Source: ZCTH02-B3 sp036563895
GTDB lineage: Bacteria > Bacillota > Bacilli > Paenibacillales > Paenibacillaceae
Direction: 5' to 3'
DNA length: 12,300 nt
NCBI GenBank assembly: GCA_036563895.1
Contig: DATCLN010000151.1
Location: 1-12,300, forward strand
The position numbers were made by a program, and so were the translations under genes. Below the pieces are notes generated by a model. It did no database searches and was not told the origin of the DNA. It saw only the letters and a program-made list of their open reading frames with translations. Of this stretch, positions 1 to 7,334 are shown piece after piece. The first letter of the stretch is position 1, and each line of letters begins with the position of its first letter.

Positions 1-139
1 ACCTTGGCCCGTGCGTTTGCCTCCGGCTTCCTTCAGATCCCGCCTCGCGGCAGGCACCCTTGCCTTTGGCTAATGGTAGGCGCTCGCCAGCCCCCATTCC
101 GGACTTTCACCGTAGAGATGACGCCCATGCTGGGCGTAC
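1..139 (-). mobile_element. Group IIC intron, 5' end (partial; continues past the left edge)
   Basis: Read on the minus strand from 139 towards 1, this matches the 5' part of domain I of group IIC introns of the O. iheyensis O.i.I1 kind as I remember it. It shares the opening GCCCAGCATGGGCG, a GTGAAAGTCC segment, TTAGCC, GCAAGGGTG, GATCTGAAGGAAGC and GGCAAAC, in that order and with similar spacing. The inferred 5' splice site is at 139/140, and the intron starts GTACG rather than the usual GTGYG, so the exact first base is slightly uncertain. It lies seven bases after the foot of a perfect 11-bp hairpin (147-174), as expected for class C introns, which insert behind terminator stem-loops. The reverse transcriptase/maturase gene and the 3' end are outside the window, so completeness cannot be judged. 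Confidence 0.82.
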
Positions 140-236
140 AACGGCAGGCGGCGCCGTTTCCCCACGGCGCCGCCTTGGCATCTCAGAGCGGCTGTGCACC
201 CGGACCTCAGATATTGCGCATCTGCGGTTCTGCTTT
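140..236 (-). ncRNA. Antisense RNA remnant of a second holin-like type I toxin-antitoxin locus
   Basis: Positions 188-273 align with 9323-9409, the antisense RNA of the toxin locus further right, at about 85% identity with one 1-nt indel. The promoter boxes and the distal hairpin are conserved. The RNA would start near 236 and end at the hairpin 147-174. The hairpin arms around 205-212 and 220-227 are kept as a helix in both copies, with one internal mismatch here and a G-U pair in the other copy. This supports a structured RNA. The partner toxin should lie to the left on the plus strand, but that side is occupied by the group IIC intron, so no toxin is visible. Transcription start and end are inferred. 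Confidence 0.6.
147..174 (-). terminator. GC-rich hairpin, probable terminator and intron target
   Basis: There is a perfect 11-bp inverted repeat (147-157 with 164-174) around a 6-nt loop. On the minus strand it follows the small-RNA module (188-273) and, further upstream, jetD, so it is the likely 3' end of both transcripts. The bases after the stem on the minus strand are TGCCGTT, then the intron, so any original U-tract has been separated from the stem. No other convincing terminator lies between jetD and this hairpin; GGGAT/ATCCC at 288-308 is only 5 bp with an 11-nt loop. Confidence 0.65.
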
Positions 237-273
237 GCCCTCAGCATAATACGACAACAGCGTCTGCGCAACC
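188..273 (+). repeat. Direct repeat, left copy (antisense-RNA module)
   Basis: This is the left member of a direct repeat pair flanking the Wadjet operon; the right member is 9323-9409. By eye the two differ at about 13 of 87 positions, five of them clustered in the promoter spacer. Both face the same way, so recombination between them would delete about 9.1 kb containing all four jet genes and the right-hand toxin. Confidence 0.85.
243..271 (-). promoter_or_regulatory. Sigma-A type promoter of small-RNA copy 1
   Basis: The minus strand shows -35 TTGCGC (complement of 266-271) and -10 TATGCT (complement of 243-248), separated by exactly 17 bp. The same two hexamers with the same spacer length occur in the second copy at 9379-9407, although the spacer sequence itself has diverged. 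That pattern fits selection on the promoter. Confidence 0.7.
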
Positions 274-308
274 ACGAAACTGTCATTGGGATACGCGTCA
301 ATCATCCC

Positions 309-1760
309 TCATCCCGTTTCCAGAGCCTTGAGCCAATCGCGAACCAGCTCGCCGACGAACGACTCCTGGAAGCATTTCTTTCCTTTATCGGCAAGCGTCT
401 TGCCCAGATGTTCCTCCCATTCCGGGCGCAAATGGCGCAGCCTTTCCCGCTCGGTATCGCTGAACGGCGGGCCGTTATTTGCCCACCGCTCATAGGTGGC
501 GGTTCCAAACCGCCACGGCACAAACCGGCCGGCGAAGCGGCGGGCGGTCATGCGCCCGATTTCGAGGCCTTTCACGTCGAAATCTCCCGAATAGTACAGC
601 CGGCAAGTCGAGCCCGAACGTTCGAGCAGACGTTGCATGAGCAACACGGCCGCGGCGCTGGGCTGACCGCTGGTGCAGATGAGCACGGGGTACGGTTCAC
701 CGCGATGGCCACGTCCGCCATTCGACTCTCGACTGCGCCCGCGGACCAGGTCGACGGCATCGACCAACGTTGAAAAAACGGACGGATTTTCCACAACATA
801 CAGGGATGAGCACGCGACGATTTCCTCCATCCGCTCCACCTGCCGCAGCGTCAGAATGTGTGGTTCCGCGACAGCTTGCGGATGTGCAAAAAACACGTGC
901 ACCCACGATGAAATATCGTCGTCCATAATCCCTGCGGCGCGGTACACCTGACGAAACACCATGGCGTCGCGTTCCAACGATTCCTCAGGATCCGCATCAT
1001 TTGCATCATCGGTTCCTTCCGCATCATTCCCGTCACGTTGACCGGCATTCGGACTGGTCAATCCCGAGCATTCCTTCAGGGCATACCAGAGCAGTCTGCC
1101 CGCCGGGCGGTCCGGATCGAACGCGTGGGCGTCGCCGGTCATGCACGCCGCCAGAACCGGCAGCCGAATCCATGGCAACGGCACCTGCTCCTCGCCGCAA
1201 ACCAACCGACAACCGCGCGATACCGCCAGCAGCGCTTCTGTGACCTGAAACAGGTCGCGCGCCGTTTGTTCCGGTTCCTGCCGGTACGCATCCCGCAGCG
1301 TCCGGTAACCGAGCGCTTCTCCCGACTCCAGGCGCCGAAGCCAGGCCCTGACGGCGGAACGCGCCTGCTCCGAAGCCTCCCCGTCCTCACAGACTCGACG
1401 GTACACCGGTTCAAAAAGGCGTTTCCATTCGTTATCCCGAAGGATTCGCCATTCCGATCTGGTCAACAGCGGCTTCCGCTCGAGAATCGCATGCAATTCG
1501 GGAATGGAAAACGGAAACGGCGAACGCTCCAGTTCCCGCTCGAAGAGTGCCAGCGGGATGTTCGCCGTATCCCCCGGCTTCAGGTTCCAGCCAAAAAAGC
1601 CGTTAATCGCTTCACATTCCTCCTCTGTCAGAGACGCGATCCGCACCTGTCCGCCCGCCCGCTCGAGCGTCGCGTATTTTCGCCAAATGTCCGACAACAT
1701 CCGGCGAAAGCCCGGGTGACCAAAATACTCGCGTGCCCTGTCACGAGGATTCGCCCGCAT
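309..1760 (-). CDS. jetD: Wadjet protein JetD, Toprim-type nuclease subunit (TIGR02679/DUF2399 family)
   Basis: The 483-residue protein is the last gene of the operon. The family is related to the topoisomerase VI A subunit and is known, for Wadjet, to cleave circular DNA delivered by the SMC-like JetABC motor. The N-terminal two thirds (about 1-310) look like the TIGR02679 N-terminal region, including TGDAHAFDPDRPAG at about 208-221. The C-terminal DUF2399/Toprim region shows the acidic motif VVENPSV (E324), a strand-turn ICTSGQPSAA at 361-370 and GDFDVKGLEI at 392-401 (D393, D395 as metal ligands). QESF near 465-468 may add another acidic residue. An acidic Asn/Asp/Glu-rich linker of about 25 residues (237-262) interrupts the two halves. 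The ATG at 1760 lies 42 bp after the jetC stop with only a weak SD, and the nearby upstream ATG is out of frame. The identification rests on motifs and gene neighbours and is strong. Confidence 0.9.
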   Translation of the reverse strand: MRANPRDRAREYFGHPGFRRMLSDIWRKYATLERAGGQVRIASLTEEECEAINGFFGWNLKPGDTANIPLALFERELERSPFPFSIPELHAILERKPLLTRSEWRILRDNEWKRLFEPVYRRVCEDGEASEQARSAVRAWLRRLESGEALGYRTLRDAYRQEPEQTARDLFQVTEALLAVSRGCRLVCGEEQVPLPWIRLPVLAACMTGDAHAFDPDRPAGRLLWYALKECSGLTSPNAGQRDGNDAEGTDDANDADPEESLERDAMVFRQVYRAAGIMDDDISSWVHVFFAHPQAVAEPHILTLRQVERMEEIVACSSLYVVENPSVFSTLVDAVDLVRGRSRESNGGRGHRGEPYPVLICTSGQPSAAAVLLMQRLLERSGSTCRLYYSGDFDVKGLEIGRMTARRFAGRFVPWRFGTATYERWANNGPPFSDTERERLRHLRPEWEEHLGKTLADKGKKCFQESFVGELVRDWLKALETG

Positions 1761-1802
1761 GATCCGCCACTTCCCGTCGGTTTCATTCTTTAGACTTTTT
1801 TT

Positions 1803-4800
1803 CTAGGACGCTTCGGGATTCGAATTGCCGTCAGTGTAAGTTTCGGGTTCAACGTATTCCCGGTAACGTCCATTCCAACGATAATGGAACAGCGTGATCC
1901 AGTCCGCGTCCTTCGGCCGGTAAATCTCGTAAATGGCCAGTTTGGGCACGGTGTCGTAACAGCCCCAGAGCACCTGCGAGGTCATCATGTAGTCAAAATC
2001 CATATCGGTCAGCAGCTTGAACATGTCCCGCATGTTTTCCTCGTCTACCCCTGCGAACGCCTCGTCCAGCGATACGATGCGGGGGGCATCGGCGCGCGCG
2101 TCCGAATAACGGGAATGCGTGGCCGCAAACAGCGGAATGTACATGGCCATCGCCTTCTCCCCGCCGCTCAGCACATTGAACCGCGAGTCCGTCAGCGGCC
2201 GGAACGCCGTTTGCTCCCCCTTGGCGTAGCGGAGTTCGAACTGGAACCATTTGCGGTAATCCAGAACATCGTACAAATGCCGGCGCAGCGATTCCTTCTC
2301 CTCCTGCGCCTCCTGCCTGGCGTAACCGATATGGGAGCGAAAATGGGCGATGATCTGGTCGATCTCCTCGTCGTGCAGGCGATGCACGTCACGCTTCAAC
2401 AGCTCGACCAGCCGTTCGGTGTCCAGTTGCTGCTCGTTCTGCGCCGGCTTCGGCAGCCATTCCAGCTTCAGGCGAAGCCCGCTCGTCGTGTTGCGTTGCT
2501 CCATCAGCCGGTTCATGTCCCGCACCCAGCTTTCGGCGCGGTGGATCCGCTGGCGGATCGCCTTGCCCACGCTGCGCAGGATGATTTCCTCGTACAGCTC
2601 CCGGTCTTTCTCGCTGAGCAGCCGGCTTTGCTCCTCCTCGTCCCGGGCGAGTTCGTCCAGCAGCACCTGCGGCGGCAACGGATTCGTCCGGTCCCGCCTC
2701 GAGACGACAACGATTCTGCCGGTATCCTGCTCCACTTCCGTTTCGAGCACGTACTCCGCAAGCGTCATCCGCACTTCATTGAACTGACGGAGCAACGCGT
2801 TGGCCATCGTTTCGGATGTATGCCCGCTGAAGTCCGCTTCATGGCGGCTTACGATCTCTTTCCACCATTTGGGCAACGCGTCCCGTTCCAGATCCGGGCG
2901 CCACCTGCCGGCCCACTCGCCGACCAATCGGCGCTCCATTTCCGCTCGCCACGCCTCAACCGCCCGATCCAGTTCCCGTTCCAGGGCGCCGAGCTGTTCC
3001 GTCTGTACGGACAGCCGTTCGGAAAGACGCGCCTCCCGCACCCGGATCTCGTTCAACCGCTCGGCCGTTTGTCTCCTTTCCCTCTCAAGCCCGGCCAGTT
3101 CCTGGCGAAGCTGTCCGATCTGGCGGGCGATGTCCGCAATCCCCAGCTCCTCCATCAACTGTTCCAGCCGGGCCGCCTGTGCCGCCAGCGTGCGCCGGTT
3201 TTCCTCCAGCCATTCGCGTTCGGCCTCTTCATTTTCGATGGATTGCCGGGTCTCTTCAGCCTCCTGCCGGCAACGCGCCTCCGTATCCGCGGCCTCCCGG
3301 TGACGCCGCCAGGCGGAATACAATTCGGACAACATCCTGTCATACTCACTGCATGCCTTGAGCGCGGCCTGCAACTCCGGCTCCCGCTTCAGGCCGGACC
3401 AACGCGCGGTCGCTTCGACCAGCCGCTGCTGCCATTCCCGCCACACCGCTCTCTTCTCGTTCCATTTCGCTTCCGCGCGCCGCTCCTGCTGCGTCAGCGC
3501 TTCCAGGCGGTACGCGGCCTTGTTGAGCAGCTCCAACGCCTTGAACAACCTGCCGCCGTCCGGAAATTGTGCCAGTTCCCGCTCCAGCTCCGCTTCCTGC
3601 TCGGCAAGCGACCGCAACGCTTCGTCGCAACGGGCGATGTCGCCGTTGCAAGCCTGAATCGCCGACTCCAGGCGGGAAATTTCCATCAGCCGCGTCCGCC
3701 GCCGCGTTTCTTTGCCGATAAATTCCGCCCGTTCCTTGCGCGCAACCTGACCGGCCAACGGACCGAGCCGGAAACGGCCGGAAACGCCGATCACGGCCAA
3801 TCCGCCATCCCCCGCCAGATCCACCGCCTGCTCCGCACTTTCGCTGTCGTCCCAGAGAAACGTGCGCAGCGCGGCGTCGACGGTTTCGGGGGACAGACCG
3901 CTGTCTTCCGGCGGAACGGGAACGAGGAGATCGGCCAGCGTATACCCGATTTCGTGCGGCTGCGGCACGATCCACAGCTCTTCCTCGTCATCCCCGAGCG
4001 CCCCGATCCGGCCGTCGGGCGAGATCCACGCGTCCAGCAGTCCCGCCCGCTCCAGCGCTTCCTCCAGGCGGGCTTTCTCCTCCTCGCTTAAATGCGGCCG
4101 GAAATCGCAAGCGGCAAACAGCGGCGCACCCGTTCCCGGTGGACGGCCGGCCCGCGCTTTCCTTCTCGTCTCGGGCCGAACCGGCTCCGGTTCCCGCTCC
4201 CGTTCCCACGCCTGCTTTTCCCGCTGAAGCCGGTCCTTCTCCTCCTCCAACCGCTTCCTTTCCTGCGCGATCCGGGCCCGAGCCTCGAACAGGGCCGTAC
4301 GCTGCACCTCATAAGCGCTGCGAACCGGCGCGCGCAGGCGGTCGGGATCGGCGTGCTCCCCGCCGAATTCGCTGATGGCCGCGAACACCTCGCGGACGGT
4401 TTCATCGTCGATCCACAGACGGCGCAACGATTGGCGCCACCCCACAATCGCGTCCCGCAACTGTTCTTTCTCGCGCTCAAGGAACCGTTCCTGCGCGGCG
4501 TGCTCCCGTTCCGCCTCATCGCGCTCCTTGCGGGCCTCACCCAGTGCCCGTTCCAGTTCCTGCGCCGCACGGGCCGCTTCCCGTTCCTGCCGCGCCGTCT
4601 CCAGCGCCGCTTCCAGCGCGTCGCGATGGCGGCGCAGATCGCGCCGCCACGGGTCCCGCCATCCCTCATCCTCCGGCAATCCCCGGCTCCAGTACCGGTG
4701 ATACACGTCATGCTCCGCGAATTCCATGTCGCGGGCGATCGCTTCCAGCTCCTGCAGCAGGTCGCGCTGCTCGCGGCCCGCCCGCTCCGCTTCCTCTCCG

Positions 4801-6014
4801 GCGGCCGCCAGGCGGCGTTCCAGATCGTCCAGACGGGCGCGCTGTCTAACCAAACGTTCGCCAGCCTGCGCCAGATTTCTGTCCGTCTCGGCCAGCCGTT
4901 CCCGCGTCGTTTGCAGCTCCCGCTGCTTGCCGATCGCCTCGTGGTTCTCCAGCACGTCCAGCTCGGCCCGCGCCGTTTGCATCCGTTGTTCCAGTCCGGC
5001 CAGCGTCGCTTCCGCCGCCGCTTTCTCCCGCGCCGCTTCCGCCGCTTCCGCTTCCGTCCGCCGCACGGCGTCGGCAAGCTTTCCGTATTCGGCGTTGCGC
5101 TCCAGGCAGCGTGCCGAAAGGGTGTACAGCATGAACCGGTTGTAACGGTCATATTGATGCTGCAGTTTGGCCAGATCTTTCCGATGCAACCGGATTTCAT
5201 CCAGCCGGTCGGCGATCTGGTCCATATCCTCCAGCACTTCCGACAGCGGGCGCAACTCCTCTTCCTGAAGCGGCGGCAGCGCGTCGGTCAAAATTTCGTA
5301 AATGGCGCTCGGTTTGAAATCTTTCGACAGCTTCGGGCTGCGCAACTGGATCATGAGCTGCAACAGGTCCTGATACGATTCCGCGTCGGGAAAACCGAAC
5401 AGCAGCCGGTTCACCAGATCGCGATAAGCCGCCTGTTCCTGGACCACCTGACCGCCGGAGCCGATTTTCTCTTCCAGTTCGCGCCGCCCGAGCGGAACCC
5501 GCGTGCCGGTTTCCAGCCACAGATGCCGGTCGTACAGCCAGAAATCGCGGTTGATGCGGCGACCGTCTTCCAGCGCAAAACCCCAGAACCCGACCTGGCC
5601 GCCCCGCCGCGCCCTGAGGCCGATGCCGATCGTTTTGTACAGCCCCGTCCCGGCATGGAAAAACTCCATCCACAGGTAGCCGATGGCGTCATTTTTGCCG
5701 TTATCGCCGTCGCCCAGCAAGTAGTATTCAATCCGGCGATCCCGCGAACCGAACGGATCCAGCCGGTGCGGCCGCTTGTCACCGTCCAGCACGAGCGGCA
5801 GGAAACTTTGCATGGTGACCGACTTGCCGGAACCGTTCGCCCCCCGCAGGATGAGCCGGCCGTCCTCCAGCTGGAATTCCGCCTCGTCGTAATGCCAGAA
5901 ATTCAGCAGACCGGCCCGGTTCATTCGCCATCTCGCCTGCGGCTGCCGCGGCTCCTCCGTTGCTGCCGGCTGTGCCTTTCCCGTCGCCATGTCCTTCGCC
6001 GTTTCCAGATTCAT
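1803..6014 (-). CDS. jetC: Wadjet protein JetC, SMC/MukB-like ATPase (TIGR02680 family)
   Basis: The 1403-residue SMC-like ATPase is the DNA-extruding motor of Wadjet, working in the cytoplasm with JetA (kleisin) and JetB (KITE). The head has Walker A GANGSGKS at 58-65, an ABC signature LSGGEK at 1282-1287 and Walker B IVSLDEAFAG from 1313 (E1318 as catalytic glutamate), followed by TSQVLWG near 1345. Between the head halves are two long Arg/Glu/Ala-rich coiled-coil arms (about 265-610 and 775-1200). They are separated by a non-coiled hinge-like domain (about 620-770) containing CDFRPHLSEEE and GLLDAWISPDGRIG, typical of TIGR02680 proteins as I remember them. The ATG at 6014 has an SD AGGGGGG 8 nt upstream, and an in-frame stop six bases upstream rules out an earlier start. 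Jet and SbcC-type ATPases share the head motifs; the neighbours decide for JetC. Confidence 0.93.
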   Translation of the reverse strand: MNLETAKDMATGKAQPAATEEPRQPQARWRMNRAGLLNFWHYDEAEFQLEDGRLILRGANGSGKSVTMQSFLPLVLDGDKRPHRLDPFGSRDRRIEYYLLGDGDNGKNDAIGYLWMEFFHAGTGLYKTIGIGLRARRGGQVGFWGFALEDGRRINRDFWLYDRHLWLETGTRVPLGRRELEEKIGSGGQVVQEQAAYRDLVNRLLFGFPDAESYQDLLQLMIQLRSPKLSKDFKPSAIYEILTDALPPLQEEELRPLSEVLEDMDQIADRLDEIRLHRKDLAKLQHQYDRYNRFMLYTLSARCLERNAEYGKLADAVRRTEAEAAEAAREKAAAEATLAGLEQRMQTARAELDVLENHEAIGKQRELQTTRERLAETDRNLAQAGERLVRQRARLDDLERRLAAAGEEAERAGREQRDLLQELEAIARDMEFAEHDVYHRYWSRGLPEDEGWRDPWRRDLRRHRDALEAALETARQEREAARAAQELERALGEARKERDEAEREHAAQERFLEREKEQLRDAIVGWRQSLRRLWIDDETVREVFAAISEFGGEHADPDRLRAPVRSAYEVQRTALFEARARIAQERKRLEEEKDRLQREKQAWEREREPEPVRPETRRKARAGRPPGTGAPLFAACDFRPHLSEEEKARLEEALERAGLLDAWISPDGRIGALGDDEEELWIVPQPHEIGYTLADLLVPVPPEDSGLSPETVDAALRTFLWDDSESAEQAVDLAGDGGLAVIGVSGRFRLGPLAGQVARKERAEFIGKETRRRTRLMEISRLESAIQACNGDIARCDEALRSLAEQEAELERELAQFPDGGRLFKALELLNKAAYRLEALTQQERRAEAKWNEKRAVWREWQQRLVEATARWSGLKREPELQAALKACSEYDRMLSELYSAWRRHREAADTEARCRQEAEETRQSIENEEAEREWLEENRRTLAAQAARLEQLMEELGIADIARQIGQLRQELAGLERERRQTAERLNEIRVREARLSERLSVQTEQLGALERELDRAVEAWRAEMERRLVGEWAGRWRPDLERDALPKWWKEIVSRHEADFSGHTSETMANALLRQFNEVRMTLAEYVLETEVEQDTGRIVVVSRRDRTNPLPPQVLLDELARDEEEQSRLLSEKDRELYEEIILRSVGKAIRQRIHRAESWVRDMNRLMEQRNTTSGLRLKLEWLPKPAQNEQQLDTERLVELLKRDVHRLHDEEIDQIIAHFRSHIGYARQEAQEEKESLRRHLYDVLDYRKWFQFELRYAKGEQTAFRPLTDSRFNVLSGGEKAMAMYIPLFAATHSRYSDARADAPRIVSLDEAFAGVDEENMRDMFKLLTDMDFDYMMTSQVLWGCYDTVPKLAIYEIYRPKDADWITLFHYRWNGRYREYVEPETYTDGNSNPEAS

Positions 6015-6040
6015 GGATCACGCCCCCCTGTATCGCGCCT

Positions 6041-6062
6041 GGCCTCCGCGCAATCGCGGGCC
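6041..6062 (-). promoter_or_regulatory. Intercistronic hairpin between jetB and jetC
   Basis: GGCC and CGCG arms (6041-6044 and 6047-6050) pair with CGCG and GGCC (6055-6058 and 6059-6062), leaving a 2-nt bulge and a CAAT loop. It lies in the 90-bp gap between the jetB stop and the jetC start, about 12 bp upstream of the jetC SD (6023-6028) in the mRNA. There is no U-tract, so it is not an obvious terminator. It could be an mRNA processing or stability element that sets the ratio of the motor subunit to JetA and JetB. The role is inferred. Confidence 0.4.
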
Positions 6063-6104
6063 GGTTCGCCATTTCACCACCGCCAAGTTTCAGGCTCGCC
6101 ACTG

Positions 6105-7334
6105 TCAGCCATACGTCTCGTCGGCCGCATATTCGGCCGTCCACCGGCCGAGCACCGGCCATATGACGAAATGCTCCGCGCCGTCCCATTCACCCAGGCC
6201 CCATTCTTCCATATGCGCAAAACACCGCTGGGCCAGCTCGCTGGACGCGGCCTCGCGCTGTTCCTTGCTCCAGTAGTCCTTGTAACGCTCTTTCAGTCGA
6301 ATCAGCAAATGCTCCATGGTGCTTCGGCTGATGCGGACGGAACCGTCGCTTTCCGGCCGGATGCCGGAAGATTCCTCTTGCATGAGCCGCCGCAATTCGC
6401 CCGCCACGAGCAGCACCAGGTCGGACACGGCCGAGAGCGTCGGGAACAATTCGGCTTCCGACGTCAACTCGGGGTGGAAGAACAGCAGTCCTTCCCGATA
6501 GCGTCTTCCTTCCCACCCCAGCATCTTCCCCAGCTGTTCGATCAACGAACGGCGCTGGGTGATCACGTAATACAGATCCTCCTCGTTCCAGCTCCGATCG
6601 AGCACGACCGGTTCCAGCAAAAAACGCCGATATACGCGGTGCCGCCTCCGGAGCGCGGCGCCTTCCGGCGTGTCGGCGTACAGGATCGGATCCGCCAGCT
6701 CTTCCATCGAACGGTACTGCGTAAGATCCTGCGGGAAGCGGCGCAGCACGTAGCGGGCGAGCGGGGAGCACTCGTACAGGACGTTGCGGCTTTCGTCCTG
6801 CGCCCATTCCGCCTCGTCCCCGTCCAGCGCCAGAAGCACCCCCAGCGCTTTCAGTTTCTTGAGCGCTCTGGCCATGGACAGCCGGTGAACATAATTCGTC
6901 CAGTCCACCGTCATCCCCTGCCCGGCCATTTGTTCGCGCACCTGCTCCACGATGTCGGTCAGCAGAAACTGATCCATCTCCGTTTTTCCTTCCAGAAACC
7001 ATAGACCGTAGGTAAACAATGCGTAATCCAGCGGTTCCCGGAATTCCGGAAAGCCCATCCACGGATGGGCCACAACCGGCGTTTTCTCCAGCTTCGCCAG
7101 CCAGCGCGTCACAATGAGCGGAAATCCGGCGTATTCCATGAACCATTCGCGCAATTCCTGATACTGTTCCCTGATCCAGTGGTACAGTTCGGGATCCTGA
7201 TCCCTGACGATCCACGGCCGGTTCAGCAGCGCCTGCATGCACGCTTTCCGCCGCTCTTCCCATACCGCGTCCTCACGCGACCTGTTCATCCGGCGTATCC
7301 GGCGAACGGCGGAATCCTCCGTCGGACGCTTCAT
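6105..7334 (-). CDS. jetB: Wadjet protein JetB, MukE/KITE-like subunit (TIGR02678/DUF2398 family)
   Basis: This 409-residue protein would be the winged-helix KITE subunit that binds the kleisin JetA and regulates the JetC motor. Family traits visible by eye are the N-terminal helical block with ALLNRPWIV at 35-43, WFMEYAGFPLIVTRWLAKLEK at about 64-84, and the conserved core LDYALFTYGLWFLEGK at 102-117 leading into DQFLLTDIVE. A probable winged-helix segment follows (about 145-200), with an Arg-rich stretch near 227-236. The start ATG (7334) overlaps the jetA stop as ATGA, which implies translational coupling, and has SD GAGGGGG at a normal distance. A second ATG at residue 16 lacks these supports. 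The assignment depends on recalled family patterns plus its exact position between jetA and jetC. Confidence 0.88.
   Translation of the reverse strand: MKRPTEDSAVRRIRRMNRSREDAVWEERRKACMQALLNRPWIVRDQDPELYHWIREQYQELREWFMEYAGFPLIVTRWLAKLEKTPVVAHPWMGFPEFREPLDYALFTYGLWFLEGKTEMDQFLLTDIVEQVREQMAGQGMTVDWTNYVHRLSMARALKKLKALGVLLALDGDEAEWAQDESRNVLYECSPLARYVLRRFPQDLTQYRSMEELADPILYADTPEGAALRRRHRVYRRFLLEPVVLDRSWNEEDLYYVITQRRSLIEQLGKMLGWEGRRYREGLLFFHPELTSEAELFPTLSAVSDLVLLVAGELRRLMQEESSGIRPESDGSVRISRSTMEHLLIRLKERYKDYWSKEQREAASSELAQRCFAHMEEWGLGEWDGAEHFVIWPVLGRWTAEYAADETYG

Noticed and set aside
60..773. Plus-strand 237-codon frame across the left end
   Set aside because: It crosses the intron, the hairpin, the small-RNA module and the jetD 3' end, with no recognisable protein features.
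1884..7004. Very long plus-strand open frames (735 and 970 codons) opposite jetC and jetB
   Set aside because: They are mirror frames of GC-rich genes. Their Pro/Arg/Leu/Gln-rich translations have no domain motifs and no plausible SD, and the minus-strand genes carry clear Walker and family motifs.
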